Assembly (NCBI GenBank): GCA_027214125.1
Contig: JAPWHF010000010.1
Location: forward strand, 1 to 64,000
Direction: 5' to 3'
DNA: 64,000 nt
From: Zoogloeaceae bacterium G21618-S1
GTDB lineage: Bacteria; Pseudomonadota; Gammaproteobacteria; Burkholderiales; Rhodocyclaceae
In this document: one piece after another, positions 46,374 through 55,637 of the stretch
Numbering within the stretch: position 1 is the stretch's first letter
Layout of the letters: each line of letters starts with the position of its first letter
Translations under genes and position numbers: made by a program
Notes under the pieces: model-generated
The model's database searches: none
The model's input: the letters and a program-made list of their open reading frames with translations, nothing else
Told to the model about the DNA's origin: nothing

Positions 46374-48413
46374 ATGTCTGAAAATGCCTCCGACGCGCAC
46401 TTGTCTTACGGCTGGTCGCTGGGGCCCCAGGCACGCATGCTGTTTTTGATCGGCATCCTGTTTTCGGCGTTCCAGATCATCACCGCGTCCTTCAGCCCCT
46501 TGTCGTCCACCATCGTGCGGGCGGTCCACGTGGGCTTCCTGATGCTGATGACCTTTGGCATCGCCGCTGCGGTACGACCACGCTTCGACGCGCTCGCCGG
46601 GCTGTTCTGGCTGATCGGCGTGGCCGGCTTTTGCATCGCGTTCTATCACTGGGTCTTCGAAGGCGACTTGATCCAGCGGGCAGGCGATCCGACCGACCTC
46701 GACCTGGTGGTCGGTGCGGTCACCATCGTCATGGTGTTCGAGGCGGCCCGACGCGTCATGGGTTTCGCCTTGCCACTCATCTGCCTGGGCTTTCTCGGCT
46801 ACACCCTGTTCGGACAATATCTTCCCGGTGATCTGGCGCACCGCGGCTACGCGTTGTCGCAGGTGATCGACCAGCTCGGCTTCGGCACCGAAGGCATCTA
46901 CGGCATCCCGACCTATGTGTCGTCGAGCTACATCTTCCTGTTCATCCTGTTCGGCACCTTTCTCGAACAGGCCGGCATGATCCGTTTGTTTACCGATTTC
47001 GCGCTCGGCACCGTGGGCCATACCCACGGCGGGCCGGCCAAGGTGTCGGTGGTGTCGTCAGGCCTGATGGGCACCATCAGCGGCTCGGGCGTGGCCAACG
47101 TCGTCACCACCGGGCAATTCACCATTCCGCTGATGAAGAAATTCGGCTACAGCAGCGAATTTGCCGGCGGCGTCGAGGCGACCAGCTCCATGGGCGGGCA
47201 GATCATGCCGCCGGTGATGGGCGCGGTGGCCTTCATCATGGCCGAGACCATCGGCGTGCCCTATCTCGAGATTTGTCTGGCTGCGGCGATTCCGGCCGCC
47301 CTGTATTTCTTTACCGCCTTCCTGATGGTGCACCTCGAGGCCGGCCGCAAGAATCTGGTCGGCCTGCCCAAGAGCGAGTGCCCGGACCCGATCGCGGCGC
47401 TCAAGCGCGACTGGTATCTACTGGTGCCGCTGGGCGTGCTGGTGTGGCTGCTGTTCTCCGGCTTCACCCCCTTGTTTTCCGGCACGGTCGGCCTGGCCCT
47501 GACCGCGATGCTGATCTTCGGCACGGCGGTGGCCCTGCGCCTCAAGGGCACGGCCCTGCGGGTGGCCTTCTGGGTGGCGCTGGCACTGGCCTGCTCGGCC
47601 TTCGTCAAGCTTGGCATCGGCGTCTTCTTTGCCATCATCGCGCTGCTGGTGGTGGCCTGCTTCGTGGTACAGGGTGGCCGCGATACGCTCAAGGTGGCGG
47701 TCACCGCCCTGGCCGAAGGCGCCCGTCACGCCTTGCCGGTGGGGGTGGCCTGCGCCCTGGTGGGTGTGATCATCGGCTGCCTCACCTTGACCGGTGCGGC
47801 GACCATGTTCGCCAACACCATCATCGCGCTGGGCAAGGACAGCCTGATCCTCTCGCTGGTGCTGACCATGCTGGTGTGCCTGCTGCTGGGCATGGGCATC
47901 CCGACCATCCCCAACTACATCATCACCTCGTCGCTGGCGGCGCCGGCCCTGCTCGAACTGGGCGTGCCGCTGGTGGTCAGCCACATGTTTGTTTTCTACT
48001 TCGGCATCATGGCCGACCTGACCCCGCCGGTCGCGCTGGCGGCCTTTGCGGCGGCGCCGATCGCCCGAACCTCGGGCATGAAGATCGGCATGCAGGCACT
48101 GCGCATCGCCATCGCCGGCTTTGTCATTCCCTACATGGCGGTGTATGCGCCGGAGCTGATGCTGCAGGGAGACTGGACGGTGATCGCGGTGCTGTACATC
48201 GTCTTCAAGGCGGTGATGGCGATCATCCTGTGGGGTGCGGCGAGTATCGGCTATCTCGGCGCGAAGCTGGGTTGGCCGACCCGCGTGTTCGCAGGTGTCG
48301 GCGCGGTGCTGCTGGTGACCGCGCAACCGATCTCCGATGAGGCCGGTCTGGCGGTGGCGGCGGTGGTGCTTGGCACCGCCTGGTGGCGCCGGCGCAAACT
48401 GGCCGCGGCCTGA
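46374..48413 (+). CDS. TRAP transporter fused permease (DctQM)
   Basis: 679 residues from ATG 46374 (AGGAG upstream). The first ~170 residues form the small DctQ-like four-helix unit (MLFLIGILFSAFQII, VHVGFLMLMTFGIAAAV, LAGLFWLIGVAGFCIAFYHWVF). The rest is the DctM-type permease with PTYVSSSYIFLFILFGTFLEQAGMIRLFTDFALG, VSSGLMGTISGSGVANVVTTGQFTIPLM, GGVEATSSMGGQIMPPVMGAVAFIMAE and MGIPTIPNYIITSSLAAPALLELG. Fusion of the two subunits is typical of TAXI systems. It uses an ion gradient to take up the ligand held by the upstream protein. Confidence 0.95.
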   Translation: MSENASDAHLSYGWSLGPQARMLFLIGILFSAFQIITASFSPLSSTIVRAVHVGFLMLMTFGIAAAVRPRFDALAGLFWLIGVAGFCIAFYHWVFEGDLIQRAGDPTDLDLVVGAVTIVMVFEAARRVMGFALPLICLGFLGYTLFGQYLPGDLAHRGYALSQVIDQLGFGTEGIYGIPTYVSSSYIFLFILFGTFLEQAGMIRLFTDFALGTVGHTHGGPAKVSVVSSGLMGTISGSGVANVVTTGQFTIPLMKKFGYSSEFAGGVEATSSMGGQIMPPVMGAVAFIMAETIGVPYLEICLAAAIPAALYFFTAFLMVHLEAGRKNLVGLPKSECPDPIAALKRDWYLLVPLGVLVWLLFSGFTPLFSGTVGLALTAMLIFGTAVALRLKGTALRVAFWVALALACSAFVKLGIGVFFAIIALLVVACFVVQGGRDTLKVAVTALAEGARHALPVGVACALVGVIIGCLTLTGAATMFANTIIALGKDSLILSLVLTMLVCLLLGMGIPTIPNYIITSSLAAPALLELGVPLVVSHMFVFYFGIMADLTPPVALAAFAAAPIARTSGMKIGMQALRIAIAGFVIPYMAVYAPELMLQGDWTVIAVLYIVFKAVMAIILWGAASIGYLGAKLGWPTRVFAGVGAVLLVTAQPISDEAGLAVAAVVLGTAWWRRRKLAAA

Positions 48414-48496
48414 GGCCACGCGGGGCGCAGCATCTTGGCTGGTCGCGTGCAAGGCCGTATGCTCGGTGCTGCCGCCCCCTGCCACCCCAGGATCTC

Positions 48497-50371
48497 ATGC
48501 CGCTGACCCGCGCCGTCTCCCGTTTTTTGCAGCCGCTGCTGGCGCTCGGTGTGCTGGCAGTGGTGGTCGGCCTGGGCAGCTATCAGGCCTTCCTCCGCCG
48601 GGAAGTGGCGCAGGTGGCCGAATTCAGCCAACTGCGGCTGGAATTTTACCGGCGCACGCTGGCACAGACGCTGGAGGAATTCCGTCTGCTGCCCAATGTG
48701 CTCGGTCTCGACGGACGGGTGCGCGGCCTGCTGGCCAATGGGCGGGACGGCGAGCGGGTGGCGGCGGTCAATCGCTATCTGGAAGAGGTCAGCCAGGACC
48801 CGGTGATCCATGTGACCTATCTGCTCGACGCCGGCGGTAAGGTGCTCGCGGCGAGCAACTGGCGTGAGGCGACCTCCTTCGTCGGCAAAAATTACAGCTT
48901 CCGCCCCTATTTTCATGACGCCATGAGCGGCCGGCCGGGGCGGTTTTTCGGCGTTGGCGTGACCACCCTGGAGGCCGGCTACTTCCTCTCCGCCCCGGTG
49001 TACGTGGACGGCGTGATCACCGGTGTGGCGGTGGTCAAGATCCGCCTCGATGCGCTCGAAGACGCCTGGCGCCGCTCCGGCGACCTGCTCCTGGTGGCCG
49101 ACCGGCTCGGCGTGGTAGTGCTGGCCTCCTCGCCGAGCTGGAAGTTCCGCAGCCTGTTCCCACTGGCGGGTGCCGACCGCGACGCGCTGGCGCGTACCCG
49201 CCAATACCTCGACGCTGATCTGCCCCTGTTGCTGGCGACTGACGGCGAACCCATCCTCCGGCCCGACGGCAGTGGCCGGCGCCTGGCGCTGGCTGGCCGT
49301 GCCTTGCCCTTCGTGGCCGCCGACGGGCAGGCCCAGGCGCTGTTGTCCGAATCCATTGAGCTGCCCGACTACGACTGGCGCCTGATCATCCTCTCCGACC
49401 TCACCGACGCGCGCAAACTGGCGACGGTCATGGCCGCCGCGCTGACGCTGGCGCTGCTCTTGCTGGGTATGGCGATCGGCCTGTGGCATACGCGCCGTCG
49501 CCGCACCCAGGAGCGCCGTGCGGCGCGTGCGGCGCTCGAGCAGGTACAGGCCGACCTCGAGGCGCGTATCGCCGAGCGGACCGCCGAGCTGGTGACCGCC
49601 AACCGCACGCTCGAAGAGCGTGTTGGCGCGCTCAAGGATGCCGAGCAAATTCTCACCCGTACCCGCGACACTGCCGTGCAGGCCGGCAAGCTGGCGGTGC
49701 TCGGGCAAATGGCCGCCGGCGTGACGCATGAGCTCAACCAGCCGCTGGCGGCGCTGACCACGCTGGCCGACAATGCGCGCCGCTTCATCGAGCGCGACAA
49801 ACCCGAGGCCGCGGCCGAAAACCTCGGCCACATCGCCCGCGTGGCCCAGCGCATGGGGCGTATCGTGGCGCAGCTCAAAACCTTCTCGCGCAAGAGCGGC
49901 GACGTGCTGGCCCCGGTGGACGTGGCCGACGCCATCGACAACGCCTTGCTGCTGGTCGAGTCGCGACGTCAGGGGGCCGATGTGAGCGTCACCGTGCGCC
50001 ATGCAACCCCAGGCCTCACGGTGAAGGCCGACATTACCCGCCTGGAGCAGGTTGTGGTCAACCTCGCCGTCAATGCGATGGACGCCATGGCCGGCGCGTC
50101 AGTGCGCGAGCTGTCGATTGAAACCCGCAGCGACGGCGGCGAGGGCATCATTCGGCTGCGCGACACCGGCGGCGGCATCGACCCGCAAGTGTGGCCGCAT
50201 CTGTTTGAACCGTTTTTCACCACCAAGCCGATCGGCAAGGGCCTGGGGCTGGGGCTGGCGATTTCACGATTGATCGCCGAGAGCCTGCACGGCTCGCTGA
50301 GCGCGGCCAATGACGATGGCGGCGGGGCGTGTTTCGAGTTGCGCCTGCCGCTGGCGCGAGGGGGGTATTAA
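48497..50371 (+). CDS. DctB-like sensor histidine kinase
   Basis: 624 residues from ATG 48497 (CAGGA upstream). TM1 (FLQPLLALGVLAVVVGLGSYQAFL) and TM2 (LATVMAAALTLALLLLGMAIGLW) enclose a ~270-residue periplasmic dCache-like sensor containing HVTYLLDAGGKVLAASNWREATSFVGKNYSFRPYFHDAM, as in DctB. A coiled coil leads to HisKA with H411 (MAAGVTHELNQPLAALTTLADNARRF) and HATPase boxes (NLAVNAMDAM, DTGGGID, GKGLGLGLAISRLIAESL). It probably senses the same carboxylate class that the TRAP system carries and phosphorylates the regulator encoded 4 bp downstream. Confidence 0.94.
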   Translation: MPLTRAVSRFLQPLLALGVLAVVVGLGSYQAFLRREVAQVAEFSQLRLEFYRRTLAQTLEEFRLLPNVLGLDGRVRGLLANGRDGERVAAVNRYLEEVSQDPVIHVTYLLDAGGKVLAASNWREATSFVGKNYSFRPYFHDAMSGRPGRFFGVGVTTLEAGYFLSAPVYVDGVITGVAVVKIRLDALEDAWRRSGDLLLVADRLGVVVLASSPSWKFRSLFPLAGADRDALARTRQYLDADLPLLLATDGEPILRPDGSGRRLALAGRALPFVAADGQAQALLSESIELPDYDWRLIILSDLTDARKLATVMAAALTLALLLLGMAIGLWHTRRRRTQERRAARAALEQVQADLEARIAERTAELVTANRTLEERVGALKDAEQILTRTRDTAVQAGKLAVLGQMAAGVTHELNQPLAALTTLADNARRFIERDKPEAAAENLGHIARVAQRMGRIVAQLKTFSRKSGDVLAPVDVADAIDNALLLVESRRQGADVSVTVRHATPGLTVKADITRLEQVVVNLAVNAMDAMAGASVRELSIETRSDGGEGIIRLRDTGGGIDPQVWPHLFEPFFTTKPIGKGLGLGLAISRLIAESLHGSLSAANDDGGGACFELRLPLARGGY

Positions 50372-50375
50372 GCGC

Positions 50376-51707
50376 ATGGCCGAGCAACGACCGTATGTGA
50401 TCGTGATCGAAGATGACCCGCAGGTGCGTCTCGGCATCGAGCAGGCGCTCGAGCTCGACGACCTGCCGGTGCGCGGCTTCGACGCCGCCGAACCGGCGCT
50501 GGCACGCATCGGGCCCGATTTCGCCGGCACCGTGGTGTGCGATGTGCGCCTGCCGGGCATGGACGGCCTCACCCTGCTGCGTGCAGTGATGGCCATCGAC
50601 CGCGAGATTCCGGTGGTGCTGATCACCGGCCATGGTGGCATCACCATGGCTGTGGCCGCCATGCGCGAGGGCGCCTACGACTTCATCGAAAAACCCTTTT
50701 CCTCCGATCGGCTGGTGGAGGTGGTGCGCCGCGCCCATGACCGCCGCGCGCTGGTCATCGAAAACCGCCGCCTCAAGGCCAGCCTGTCGGCCCGCGAGGC
50801 GGTGCCGCTGATCGGCGACGCGCCGCCCATGCAGCGGGTGCGCCACACCATCGCCGCCATCGGCCCGACCGAGGCCGACGTGCTCATCTACGGCGAAACC
50901 GGCACCGGCAAGGAGGTGGCTGCGCGTGCCATCCATGCCGCCAGCGGACGCAGCGGCGAGTTCGTGGCGATCAACTGCGGGGCGCTGCCCGAGACGGTGT
51001 TTGAAAGCGAGATTTTCGGGCACGAAGCCGGTGCCTTCACCGGCGCGCTCAAGCGGCGCATCGGCAAGATCGAACACGCGCGGGGCGGTACGCTGTTTCT
51101 CGACGAGATCGAGACCATGCCTGCCATCTTGCAGGTCAAGCTACTGCGGGTGCTGCAGGAGCGGGTAGTTGAACGCCTTGGCAGCAATGCCGCCATCCCG
51201 GTCGACTGCCGCCTCATCGCCGCCAGCAAGGCGGATCTGAAAGCGCTGTCCGACGCCGGGCAGTTCCGCAGCGATCTGTACTACCGGCTTAATGTGGTTG
51301 GCCTCGAGTTACCGCCGCTGCGCGAGCGCAAGGCCGACATCCCCTTGCTGGCTGGCCACTTCCTGCGCGAAGCCGCCGCGCGCTATCGCTGCGACCCGCC
51401 GATGTGGGGCGAGGACGACATGGCCGCCTGGATGGCGCAGGACTGGCCCGGCAACGTGCGAGAACTGCGCAACGCAGTCGATCGTTTCTGCCTCGGCGTG
51501 ACCGTGCGTCGCCCGGCCGCCGACACTGGCGGCGGCTCGCTGGCGCGGCAAGTCGAAGGCTTCGAACGCCAGGTCATCGAGGCCGCGCTACGCCAGACCC
51601 GCGGCAGCGTCAGCGCCGCCGCCGAACTGCTCGACACGCCGCGCAAGACGCTCTATGACAAGCTCAACCGGCATCACTTGTTCCCCGAGGATTTTCGGGG
51701 GGAGTAG
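50376..51707 (+). CDS. DctD-like sigma-54-dependent response regulator
   Basis: 443 residues: receiver with D56 (VVCDVRLPGMDG) and Lys in IEKPFSSDRL, an AAA+ domain with Walker A GETGTGKE (about 173-180), the sigma-54 contact loop GAFTGA (219-224), LFLDEIETMP and a C-terminal Fis-type helix-turn-helix (GSVSAAAELLDTPRKTLYDKLNRH). ATG 50376 follows the kinase stop by four bases. All elements needed to activate sigma-54 RNA polymerase are present. The palindrome and -24/-12 promoter upstream of the transport genes are the likely targets, giving substrate-induced expression. Confidence 0.95.
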   Translation: MAEQRPYVIVIEDDPQVRLGIEQALELDDLPVRGFDAAEPALARIGPDFAGTVVCDVRLPGMDGLTLLRAVMAIDREIPVVLITGHGGITMAVAAMREGAYDFIEKPFSSDRLVEVVRRAHDRRALVIENRRLKASLSAREAVPLIGDAPPMQRVRHTIAAIGPTEADVLIYGETGTGKEVAARAIHAASGRSGEFVAINCGALPETVFESEIFGHEAGAFTGALKRRIGKIEHARGGTLFLDEIETMPAILQVKLLRVLQERVVERLGSNAAIPVDCRLIAASKADLKALSDAGQFRSDLYYRLNVVGLELPPLRERKADIPLLAGHFLREAAARYRCDPPMWGEDDMAAWMAQDWPGNVRELRNAVDRFCLGVTVRRPAADTGGGSLARQVEGFERQVIEAALRQTRGSVSAAAELLDTPRKTLYDKLNRHHLFPEDFRGE

Positions 51708-51766
51708 GGCAGGAGTCATCCGGCCTGCGGTGATGGCGAGGCTTTGGTGGGATGACTCCTGCCCTA
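51705..51766. repeat. 17-bp inverted repeat at the end of the dctD-like gene
   Basis: TAGGGCAGGAGTCATCC (51705-51721) and its exact reverse complement (51750-51766) are separated by 28 bp. The left arm includes the stop codon of the regulator gene. It could act as a transcript-end hairpin, though there is no U-run, or be a mobile REP/MITE-like insertion. Confidence 0.75.
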
Positions 51767-51784
51767 CGCCACGGCGCGAGGGCC

Positions 51785-51874
51785 GTAGATTGGGTTGAGC
51801 AACGCGAAGCCCAACATGCGATGTGCCAAGACGCACCGATTGCGTTGGGCTTCGCGTTGCTCAACCCAACCTAC
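51785..51874. repeat. REP-type inverted pair (GTTGGGCTTCGCGTTGCTCAACCC)
   Basis: Two 31-bp arms, GTAGATTGGGTTGAGCAACG... (51785-51815) and its near-perfect complement (51844-51874, one mismatch), are separated by 28 bp. Each arm is itself an imperfect hairpin (GTTGGGCTTCGCGTTGCTCAACCCAAC). This is the classic form of a REP doublet (BIME), probably mobilised by a REP-associated tyrosine transposase elsewhere. It fills the gap between the convergent regulator and hpt genes. Confidence 0.85.
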
Positions 51875-51930
51875 GCGTAGCGCGTAGGACGGAGAAGTGC
51901 AGTGCATCCACCGCCGCCGAAACCGGGGGC

Positions 51931-52488
51931 TTAATGCCCCTTCAGCGCGTAGATCCCCGGCGCGTTGCGCCAGTAACCCTTGTAGTCCATGCCACAGCCG
52001 AACAGGAAGCGGTCGGGGATGTCCAGGCCGGTGAAGTCGGCGCGCATGCCCGGGGTGGCCTTGCGGTCGTGGTCTTTGTGCACCAGCACGGCGGTGTGCA
52101 CCGCCACGGCGCCTTCGGCCTGCATGTGGTCGACGATGGCGGCCAGGGTGTGGCCTTCGTCGAGGATGTCGTCGAGCACCAGCACGGTGCGCCCGCGCAG
52201 GTCTTGGGTGGGGCGGACGCGCCAGTCGAGCAGGTTGCCTTGCAGCGCGTGGCCGTAGCGGGTGGCGTGCAGGTAGGCGACTTCGAGCGGGAAGTTGAGG
52301 CGTGGCAGCAGGCGGCCGGCGAGGATCAGCCCGCCGTTCATGACCACGAACACCAGCGGGTTGGTGTTGCGCAGCGGCTCGGTGATGTCAGCGGCCATGC
52401 GGTCCAGCGCGGCCTCGACGGCGGCGTTGTCGGCGAGGCAGTCGGCCTCGTCCATGGCGCGGCGGATTTCTTTCATATCTACAGACAT
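51931..52488 (-). CDS. hpt: Hypoxanthine-guanine phosphoribosyltransferase
   Basis: 185 residues. The PRPP-binding motif is VLVLDDILDEGHTLAAIVDHM; FVVMNGGLILAGRLLPRL precedes it, and the C-terminal base-recognition loop includes LFGCGMDYKGYWRNAPGIYAL. It salvages hypoxanthine and guanine to IMP/GMP. It is the last gene of a purine-salvage operon (NCS2 permease, apt, hpt) read on the minus strand, 20 bp after apt. Confidence 0.92.
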   Translation of the reverse strand: MSVDMKEIRRAMDEADCLADNAAVEAALDRMAADITEPLRNTNPLVFVVMNGGLILAGRLLPRLNFPLEVAYLHATRYGHALQGNLLDWRVRPTQDLRGRTVLVLDDILDEGHTLAAIVDHMQAEGAVAVHTAVLVHKDHDRKATPGMRADFTGLDIPDRFLFGCGMDYKGYWRNAPGIYALKGH

Positions 52489-52508
52489 GTCGTTTCCAGA
52501 TTCAGTGT

Positions 52509-53051
52509 TCAGTGGCCGGCGTAGTCGACCAGGGTGAAAAGTTCGAGGCCGGCGGCGCGCAGCAGGGCGGAGCCGCCGAGTTCGGGCAGATCGACGATGG
52601 CCGCGCCTTCGACGATGGTGCCGCCGAGGCGTTCGATGAGTTTTTTGGCGGCCATCATGGTGCCGCCGGTGGCGATCAGGTCGTCGATGAGCAGCACCCG
52701 GTCGCCGGGTTTGACGGCGTCGGTGTGCAGCTCGACGGTGGCCGAGCCGTATTCGAGTTCGTATTCTTCCGACACCGTAGTGAAGGGCAGCTTGCCTTTC
52801 TTGCGCACCGGCACGAAGCCGATGTTGAGCTCATGCGCGACCACTGCGCCGAGGATGAAGCCGCGCGCGTCGATGCCGGCAACCACGTCGATGTGCTGCG
52901 GCATGTAGCGCACCACCAGGGTCTGAACCATCAGCCGGAAGCTGACCGGATCTTGCAGCACCGGGGTGATGTCACGGAACTGCACGCCCGCCTGCGGCCA
53001 GTCGGCCACGGTGCGGATGCGCTGGCGGAGGATGTCGGCGGCGCTTTGCAT
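52509..53051 (-). CDS. apt: Adenine phosphoribosyltransferase
   Basis: About 180 residues with family signature [49 protein letters not shown], and the PRPP loop [24 protein letters not shown]. It converts adenine plus PRPP to AMP. Start choice: ATG 53051 (used) or GTG 53063, which overlaps the permease stop by GTGA; neither has a clear ribosome site. The gene is translationally close to the permease and hpt, so uptake and salvage are co-expressed. Confidence 0.94.
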   Translation of the reverse strand: MQSAADILRQRIRTVADWPQAGVQFRDITPVLQDPVSFRLMVQTLVVRYMPQHIDVVAGIDARGFILGAVVAHELNIGFVPVRKKGKLPFTTVSEEYELEYGSATVELHTDAVKPGDRVLLIDDLIATGGTMMAAKKLIERLGGTIVEGAAIVDLPELGGSALLRAAGLELFTLVDYAGH

Positions 53052-53059
53052 GGGCTCGC

Positions 53060-54349
53060 TCACAGGAAGATGAACTTGACGAGGAACACGCCGGCGATGA
53101 CGACTACCGCCATCGACAGATCACGCGCGCGGCCGGCCAGCAGCTTGATCACCACATAGCTGAGGAAGCCAAAGGCGATACCGTGGGCCACCGAAAAGGT
53201 GAAGGGCATGGTGATGGCGGTGATGACCGCTGGGGCGGTTTCGGTCATGTCGTCCCAGTCGATCTCGGCCAGGCCGCGGGTCATCAGGATGGCGACATAG
53301 ATGAGCGCCGGGGCGGTGGCAAAGGCAGGTACGCTGCCAGCCAGCGGGGCGAGCACCAGCGCGGCCAGGAAGCACAGCGCGACGACCACAGCGGTGAGGC
53401 CGGTGCGCCCGCCCACGGCGGTGCCGGCGGCCGATTCGATATAGGCGGTGGTGGACGAGGTGCCCATCACGGCACCGGCAGCAATGGCGGTGGAGTCGGA
53501 CAGCAGAGCGCGCGACAGGCGCGGCAGTTTGCCGTCCTTGTCGAGCAGGCCGGCGCGGTGCGCCACGCCGATGAGCGTGCCCGAGGCGTCGAACAACTCG
53601 ACCAGGAAGAAGGTCATGATGACGGTGAGCAGGCCGGCGTTGAGCGCCCCGGCGATGTCCATCTGCATCAGGGTCGGCATCAGCGAGGGCGGTGCGGCAA
53701 ACACCCCGCCGAAGGTGCTCTGACCGGTGAGGATGCCGGCGACGGTGACCACCAGGATGCCGATGATGATTGCGCCCGGCACCTTGCGGTAGGCCAGGGC
53801 GGCGATGATCACGAAGCCGATGGCGGCAAAGATCGGGCCGGGCGCATGCAGATCGCCGAGCGTGACCAGCGTGGCCGGGTGGCCGGTGATGATGCCGGCG
53901 TTCTTGAGGCCGATGATGGCCAGAAACAGGCCGATACCAGCCGAGATCGACAGTTTGAGCGAATGCGGAATGGCGTTGACGATCCATTCACGGATGCGGA
54001 ACAGACTGATGATGATGAACAGGCAGCCCGAGATGAACACCGCGCCCAGTGCGGCCTGCCAGGTAAAGCCCATGCCTTGCACCACTGCGAAGGCGAAGTA
54101 GGCGTTGAGCCCCATGCCCGGCGCCAGCGCGATCGGATAGTTGGCCCACAGGCCCATGATCAGCGAGCCGAGCGCGGCAGCCAGGCAGGTGGCCACGAAC
54201 ACCGCGTCTTTCGGCATGCCCGCGGCCGACAGGATGTCGGGGTTCACGAAGATGATGTAGGCCATGGTCAGGAAGGTGGTCAGACCGGCCAGCACCTCGG
54301 TGCGCACGGTGGTGCCGTGGGCCCGGAGTTGGAAGAACTTATCGAGCAT
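53060..54349 (-). CDS. NCS2-family purine permease (AzgA-like)
   Basis: 429 residues from ATG 54349 with about 12-14 membrane segments. Motifs include [61 protein letters not shown] and [29 protein letters not shown]. This is the AzgA/PurP-type subgroup, which imports adenine, guanine or hypoxanthine by H+ symport. It heads the salvage operon with apt and hpt. The 164-bp gap to the divergent upp gene must contain both promoters; no riboswitch-like structure was recognised there. Confidence 0.93.
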   Translation of the reverse strand: MLDKFFQLRAHGTTVRTEVLAGLTTFLTMAYIIFVNPDILSAAGMPKDAVFVATCLAAALGSLIMGLWANYPIALAPGMGLNAYFAFAVVQGMGFTWQAALGAVFISGCLFIIISLFRIREWIVNAIPHSLKLSISAGIGLFLAIIGLKNAGIITGHPATLVTLGDLHAPGPIFAAIGFVIIAALAYRKVPGAIIIGILVVTVAGILTGQSTFGGVFAAPPSLMPTLMQMDIAGALNAGLLTVIMTFFLVELFDASGTLIGVAHRAGLLDKDGKLPRLSRALLSDSTAIAAGAVMGTSSTTAYIESAAGTAVGGRTGLTAVVVALCFLAALVLAPLAGSVPAFATAPALIYVAILMTRGLAEIDWDDMTETAPAVITAITMPFTFSVAHGIAFGFLSYVVIKLLAGRARDLSMAVVVIAGVFLVKFIFL

Positions 54350-54513
54350 GGTGGGATGGCTTGCGCGAGAAAACACCGGATTCTATTGGAAGCACGACCG
54401 TTCGCCCACCGGTGAGATCAAGTGCGGGACGGACGGCGTCGGGCAGAGTAAACTACTGCGATTTGCCGCGACGGACCCCCGTGCCCGGCTGCCACTGCGA
54501 TTATTCCGCCGCC

Positions 54514-55146
54514 ATGTCCATTACCGAAATCTCCCACCCGCTCGTCAAGCACAAGATCGGCCTGATGCGCGAAGCCGATATCAGCACCAAGAAATTTCGT
54601 GAACTGACGTCCGAAATCGCGCGATTGCTAGCTTACGAGGCCTGTCAGGATTTTCCGCTAGAGACCGTGACGATTGCCGGCTGGGCGGGGCCGGTCGAGG
54701 TCGAACAGATCAAGGGCAAGAAAGTGACGGTGGTACCGATTCTGCGCGCCGGTCTGGGCATGCTCGACGGTGTGCTCGACATGATTCCCAGTGCCAAGGT
54801 CAGCGTGGCGGGCATCGCGCGCAACGAAGAGACGTTGCGCCCGGAGCCTTACTTTGAGAAGTTTGTCGGCCATCTGGCCGAGCGCATGGCGATCATCATC
54901 GACCCGATGCTGGCCACCGGCGGCTCGCTGGCGGCGACGGTCGAGATGCTCAAGCGCAAGGGCTGCACCCACATCAAGGCGCTGGTGCTGGTGGCCGCGC
55001 CGGAGGGCATCGCGTTGATGGCCGAGCAGCACCCGGATGTGGATATCTACACCGCCAGCATCGACAGCCACCTCAACGAAATCGGCTACATCATCCCCGG
55101 TCTGGGCGACGCGGGTGACAAGATTTTTGGGACCAAGCACGGCTGA
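54514..55146 (+). CDS. upp: Uracil phosphoribosyltransferase
   Basis: 210 residues, [43 protein letters not shown], with [21 protein letters not shown], the PRPP site [47 protein letters not shown] and the C-terminal [18 protein letters not shown] uracil-binding segment. It makes UMP from uracil. Start ATG 54514 matches the family N-terminus; upstream codons in frame do not. Divergent from the purine-salvage operon. Confidence 0.96.
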   Translation: MSITEISHPLVKHKIGLMREADISTKKFRELTSEIARLLAYEACQDFPLETVTIAGWAGPVEVEQIKGKKVTVVPILRAGLGMLDGVLDMIPSAKVSVAGIARNEETLRPEPYFEKFVGHLAERMAIIIDPMLATGGSLAATVEMLKRKGCTHIKALVLVAAPEGIALMAEQHPDVDIYTASIDSHLNEIGYIIPGLGDAGDKIFGTKHG

Positions 55147-55155
55147 GGCTGGCGC

Positions 55156-55611
55156 GTGCGGAATCGACTGGGGTTGATGCTGGTGGTCGCGTATTTGGCG
55201 CATGCCATCGCGAGCGTGGTCCACACGGCAACCATGCCGGACCCCAAGAGTCAGGCGGTCTGGCTTCTGATGCCGTTGATATTGACGCCGGACTGGCTAT
55301 TCGACTGGCTGCCACCGATTGCGGCGGCCGCATCTGGCGAACACTTTCTTTTCCAGACCGTGATCCGGTATCCGGTTGGCATCGCCTTTTCCATCACCGT
55401 GCTTTATGCGCTGGGGGGGATCCTCGAGCGGATCTGGCTGGCGACGTTCTGGTCGGGGGTGCTGGTGAGCGTGTTGCTTGGTCTGGCTTTTGGCCTGCTC
55501 TGGTTCTGGGTGACGGGCGCCAACGCGTCAGGATGGATGGTGTCCGGCGTGCTTGCGGGGGGGCTGGCTTGCCTACTGCACCCCAGGCGTCCGTCGCGCG
55601 TCACCGTGTGA
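55156..55611 (+). CDS. Small integral membrane protein of unknown function
   Basis: 151 residues with about four or five membrane spans: LGLMLVVAYLAHAIASVVH, AVWLLMPLILTPDWLFDWL, GIAFSITVLYALGGIL and LATFWSGVLVSVLLGLAFGLLWFWV, plus a final GWMVSGVLAGGLACLL. It starts at GTG 55156 (GAGG upstream) ten bases after upp; ATG 55177 is an alternative. I recognise no family. Its position suggests co-transcription with upp but no functional link is evident. Confidence 0.65.
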   Translation: MRNRLGLMLVVAYLAHAIASVVHTATMPDPKSQAVWLLMPLILTPDWLFDWLPPIAAAASGEHFLFQTVIRYPVGIAFSITVLYALGGILERIWLATFWSGVLVSVLLGLAFGLLWFWVTGANASGWMVSGVLAGGLACLLHPRRPSRVTV

Positions 55612-55637
55612 CGTTGCCCGGATGACGCACTGGTCGT

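Noticed and set aside
46131-47027. 298-codon minus-strand frame in the TRAP genes
   Set aside because: Fully antisense to the binding-protein and permease genes, both of which have strong family matches.
54350-54513. Purine riboswitch between the NCS2 permease and upp
   Set aside because: The gap shows none of the conserved purine-aptamer loops (TATA...CCTAC), and the class is rare in proteobacteria.
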